Assembly: GCA_964549445.1 (NCBI GenBank)
Contig: CAZJVS010000012.1
Coordinates: 52,116 to 116,115, forward strand
Source: SpSt-539 sp964549445
Lineage (GTDB): Bacteria; Planctomycetota; Phycisphaerae; UBA1845; UTPLA1
Reading direction: 5' to 3'
Length of the DNA stretch: 64,000 nucleotides
Under the pieces are notes generated by a model. That model saw only the letters and a program-made list of their open reading frames with translations, was not told where the DNA came from and did not search any database. Made by a program: the position numbers and the translations under genes. Of this stretch, positions 62,519 to 64,000 are shown one piece after another. Numbering within the stretch: the first letter of the stretch is position 1; every line of letters starts with the position of its first letter.

Positions 62519-64000
62519 TCAACCGCGCGGCGTAAACACAACCACCGGATCGTGCCCCAGCCGTCCGCGCAGCCGAACCTCCAGTTTATCCGCAACGTCG
62601 CTCGGCAGCACGCGGAAGTCCTTCTCCTCGGCGATGAAGTACACCCCGCGCCCCGCCAGCAGCGCCTCGGTCGTGTAAGCCCACTCCGGCAGCTCTCCAG
62701 TCCCCAGGTTCACCATGAACTTCACATCTTTGTTATCAGGAAAGATGTAGTAAAATCCAATCGGCCCCGGCCGCTCGCGCCGCAGCTCCTGCACCGCAGC
62801 CACCAGCGGCCCAGACTTGTCGCGCGAATACTCCGCCGGATCAACCACGCCGATCACAAAAACCAGAAACGCCACCACCGCGTTCCCCATCGCACTCGCC
62901 ACCCCACGCCGCCGCATGACCAACGCCCCAACCGTTAGTCCCAGGAGGCACGCCGCCGCAAACCCAAAGTGCGCCTCAATCGGCGGATCAAACCGCTCGC
63001 GCACGAAGTACCCCACGATCGCCGCAACCGCCGCAACCGGAGCGACCGACTGGCAAAACCTGACAAACCCCTGCCGGACGCGCAGTAGGGCCGCCCCCGG
63101 CGTCGCTTCCACCATCAGGTACGCCGCAATCAGCGCCGCAGCCGGCGCAATCGGCAACACGTACCGCACCGTCTTCTTCCCCGGAATCGACATCCCCGCC
63201 AGCACGACCACCACCCACGCCGCCAGACACGCTAGCAGCATCGCATCCGGATCGGCCCGCCGAACCACGCGCCGCCAGCACAGCGCGATGACCAGCACGG
63301 CCACCGGATAGCTCACCGCGTATGTCCCGAGACACCCCAACCAGTATTGCAACGGACTGTCCGACTTGTGCGAAATCCGATCCGCCGCCTGAAACTTGAT
63401 GACCTGATCAACGAGCGCCGGCCCGCCTTGCTGCTTCGCCGCCAGCAACAACAGCCCCACGCATCCCGCAAGCAACACCGACGCTGCCGCCCCCGCCACG
63501 ATCATCCGCCGGTACTCGCCGCGCACGAGGTAGTACGTCCCCACCACCGCCGCCGGCACGATCAGCCCGATCGGCCCGCGACACGCAAACCCCAGCACCC
63601 ACAGCGCGGGCAACCACCAAAGTCGCCCCCGCCGCCCAAACTCCGACGCCGAGTAACAAAAATAGAAACTCGCCACCGTCGCCAGCGCCGTGTACTGATC
63701 CGGCGAAATGCTCCGCGCCGCAAACGTAAACGCGTACGTCAGCAGGCACATCAGCACGGCATACACCCCCCACCGCCGCGACCGCACCGCCCCGATCAAA
63801 TAAACAAAAACAAGAATCAGCGATGAAGTAACCGCCGTCGGCAGCACGGCCGTCAACGGCGTCACCCGCCCCATCGGCTTCGAAAGCAGCCAGATGAAAA
63901 ACGTCGGCAGCCCCGGATAATCCGGGTACGGCTGCCCGTACAAGGTGGGAAAAAAGCTCGGCCCCTCGCGCAGCATGTTCTGCGCAAACACAGCGAACCG
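62519..64000 (-). CDS. arnT: ArnT-like lipid-linked sugar transferase, 5' end cut by window edge
   Basis: 493 residues are readable up to the window edge with no start seen. There are ten or more membrane segments; the first visible residues RFAVFAQNML then a PDYPGLPTF stretch resemble the early periplasmic loop of GT39/GT83 proteins such as ArnT, which moves Ara4N from undecaprenyl phosphate to lipid A. The C-terminal 110 residues are soluble (YYIFPDNKDVKFMVNLG...). The name ArnT rests on both the family and the position 80 bp upstream of arnB; another sugar specificity is possible. Confidence 0.7.
   Translation of the reverse strand, partial: RFAVFAQNMLREGPSFFPTLYGQPYPDYPGLPTFFIWLLSKPMGRVTPLTAVLPTAVTSSLILVFVYLIGAVRSRRWGVYAVLMCLLTYAFTFAARSISPDQYTALATVASFYFCYSASEFGRRGRLWWLPALWVLGFACRGPIGLIVPAAVVGTYYLVRGEYRRMIVAGAAASVLLAGCVGLLLLAAKQQGGPALVDQVIKFQAADRISHKSDSPLQYWLGCLGTYAVSYPVAVLVIALCWRRVVRRADPDAMLLACLAAWVVVVLAGMSIPGKKTVRYVLPIAPAAALIAAYLMVEATPGAALLRVRQGFVRFCQSVAPVAAVAAIVGYFVRERFDPPIEAHFGFAAACLLGLTVGALVMRRRGVASAMGNAVVAFLVFVIGVVDPAEYSRDKSGPLVAAVQELRRERPGPIGFYYIFPDNKDVKFMVNLGTGELPEWAYTTEALLAGRGVYFIAEEKDFRVLPSDVADKLEVRLRGRLGHDPVVVFTPRG

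Overview
The window looks like a scaffold piece from a high-GC, Gram-negative-type member of the Planctomycetota, possibly Phycisphaerae-like. The lineage is inferred from content: Tad pilus genes with TadG-like von Willebrand proteins, an archaeal-type topoisomerase VI B subunit, dockerin-type and thrombospondin-3-type extracellular proteins, a Ser/Thr kinase with a C-terminal anchor, and a CxxC...YNLxG...CPxC zinc-ribbon protein of a style common in planctomycetes. A run of 100 N at 61075-61174 marks an assembly gap.

Layout. 1-9.8 kb: Tad (Flp) pilus genes on the minus strand, with a fuller set on the left (flp, prepilin peptidase, tadE, cpaB, TadG/vWA, CpaE-like ATPase) and a partial second set on the right (flp, tadE, two TadG/vWA genes). 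10.4-15.1 kb: a secreted protein with sixteen 33-residue Cys/Asp repeats, then topoisomerase VI B. 15.3-15.55 kb: an unannotated promoter, several hairpins and two tandem terminators that look like a small RNA. 15.7-18.7 kb: two TPR proteins. 18.7-24.8 kb: a PafA-like phosphatase, membrane proteins, folE, a BMP-family lipoprotein and coaD. 24.8 kb: tRNA-Arg(TCG) with its terminator. 24.9-37.6 kb: alanine dehydrogenase, two tandem Tat-exported epimerase-like proteins, an NTT/MFS-type carrier, a HEAT protein, an unusually long Lgt, a USP/bestrophin pair and a histidine kinase/response regulator pair. 37.6-42.6 kb: an accessory island with two Rhs tips, each followed by a small gene, bracketed by similar repeats and then 1.3 kb of gene-free repetitive DNA. 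42.6-58.1 kb: Ada, a zinc-ribbon/SPFH pair, patatin, a sigma-28-type factor, a Ser/Thr kinase, a divergent subtilase, GlgX, a propeller/di-haem/dockerin protein and a PH-HNH protein.

58.1-64.0 kb: the most striking block is a minus-strand operon arnT-arnB-arnC-arnA-arnD for making 4-amino-4-deoxy-L-arabinose and transferring it to lipid A. The ArnB, ArnA and ArnD sequences are very close to the enterobacterial enzymes as I remember them, and the B-C-A-D order is the same. The assembly gap falls inside arnC.

How the genes work together: the pilus genes build and process a surface fibre. The arn operon alters the outer-membrane surface charge. The Rhs island looks like a toxin-tip/immunity store. 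Most of the remaining genes are housekeeping or envelope functions in short, often overlapping transcription units.
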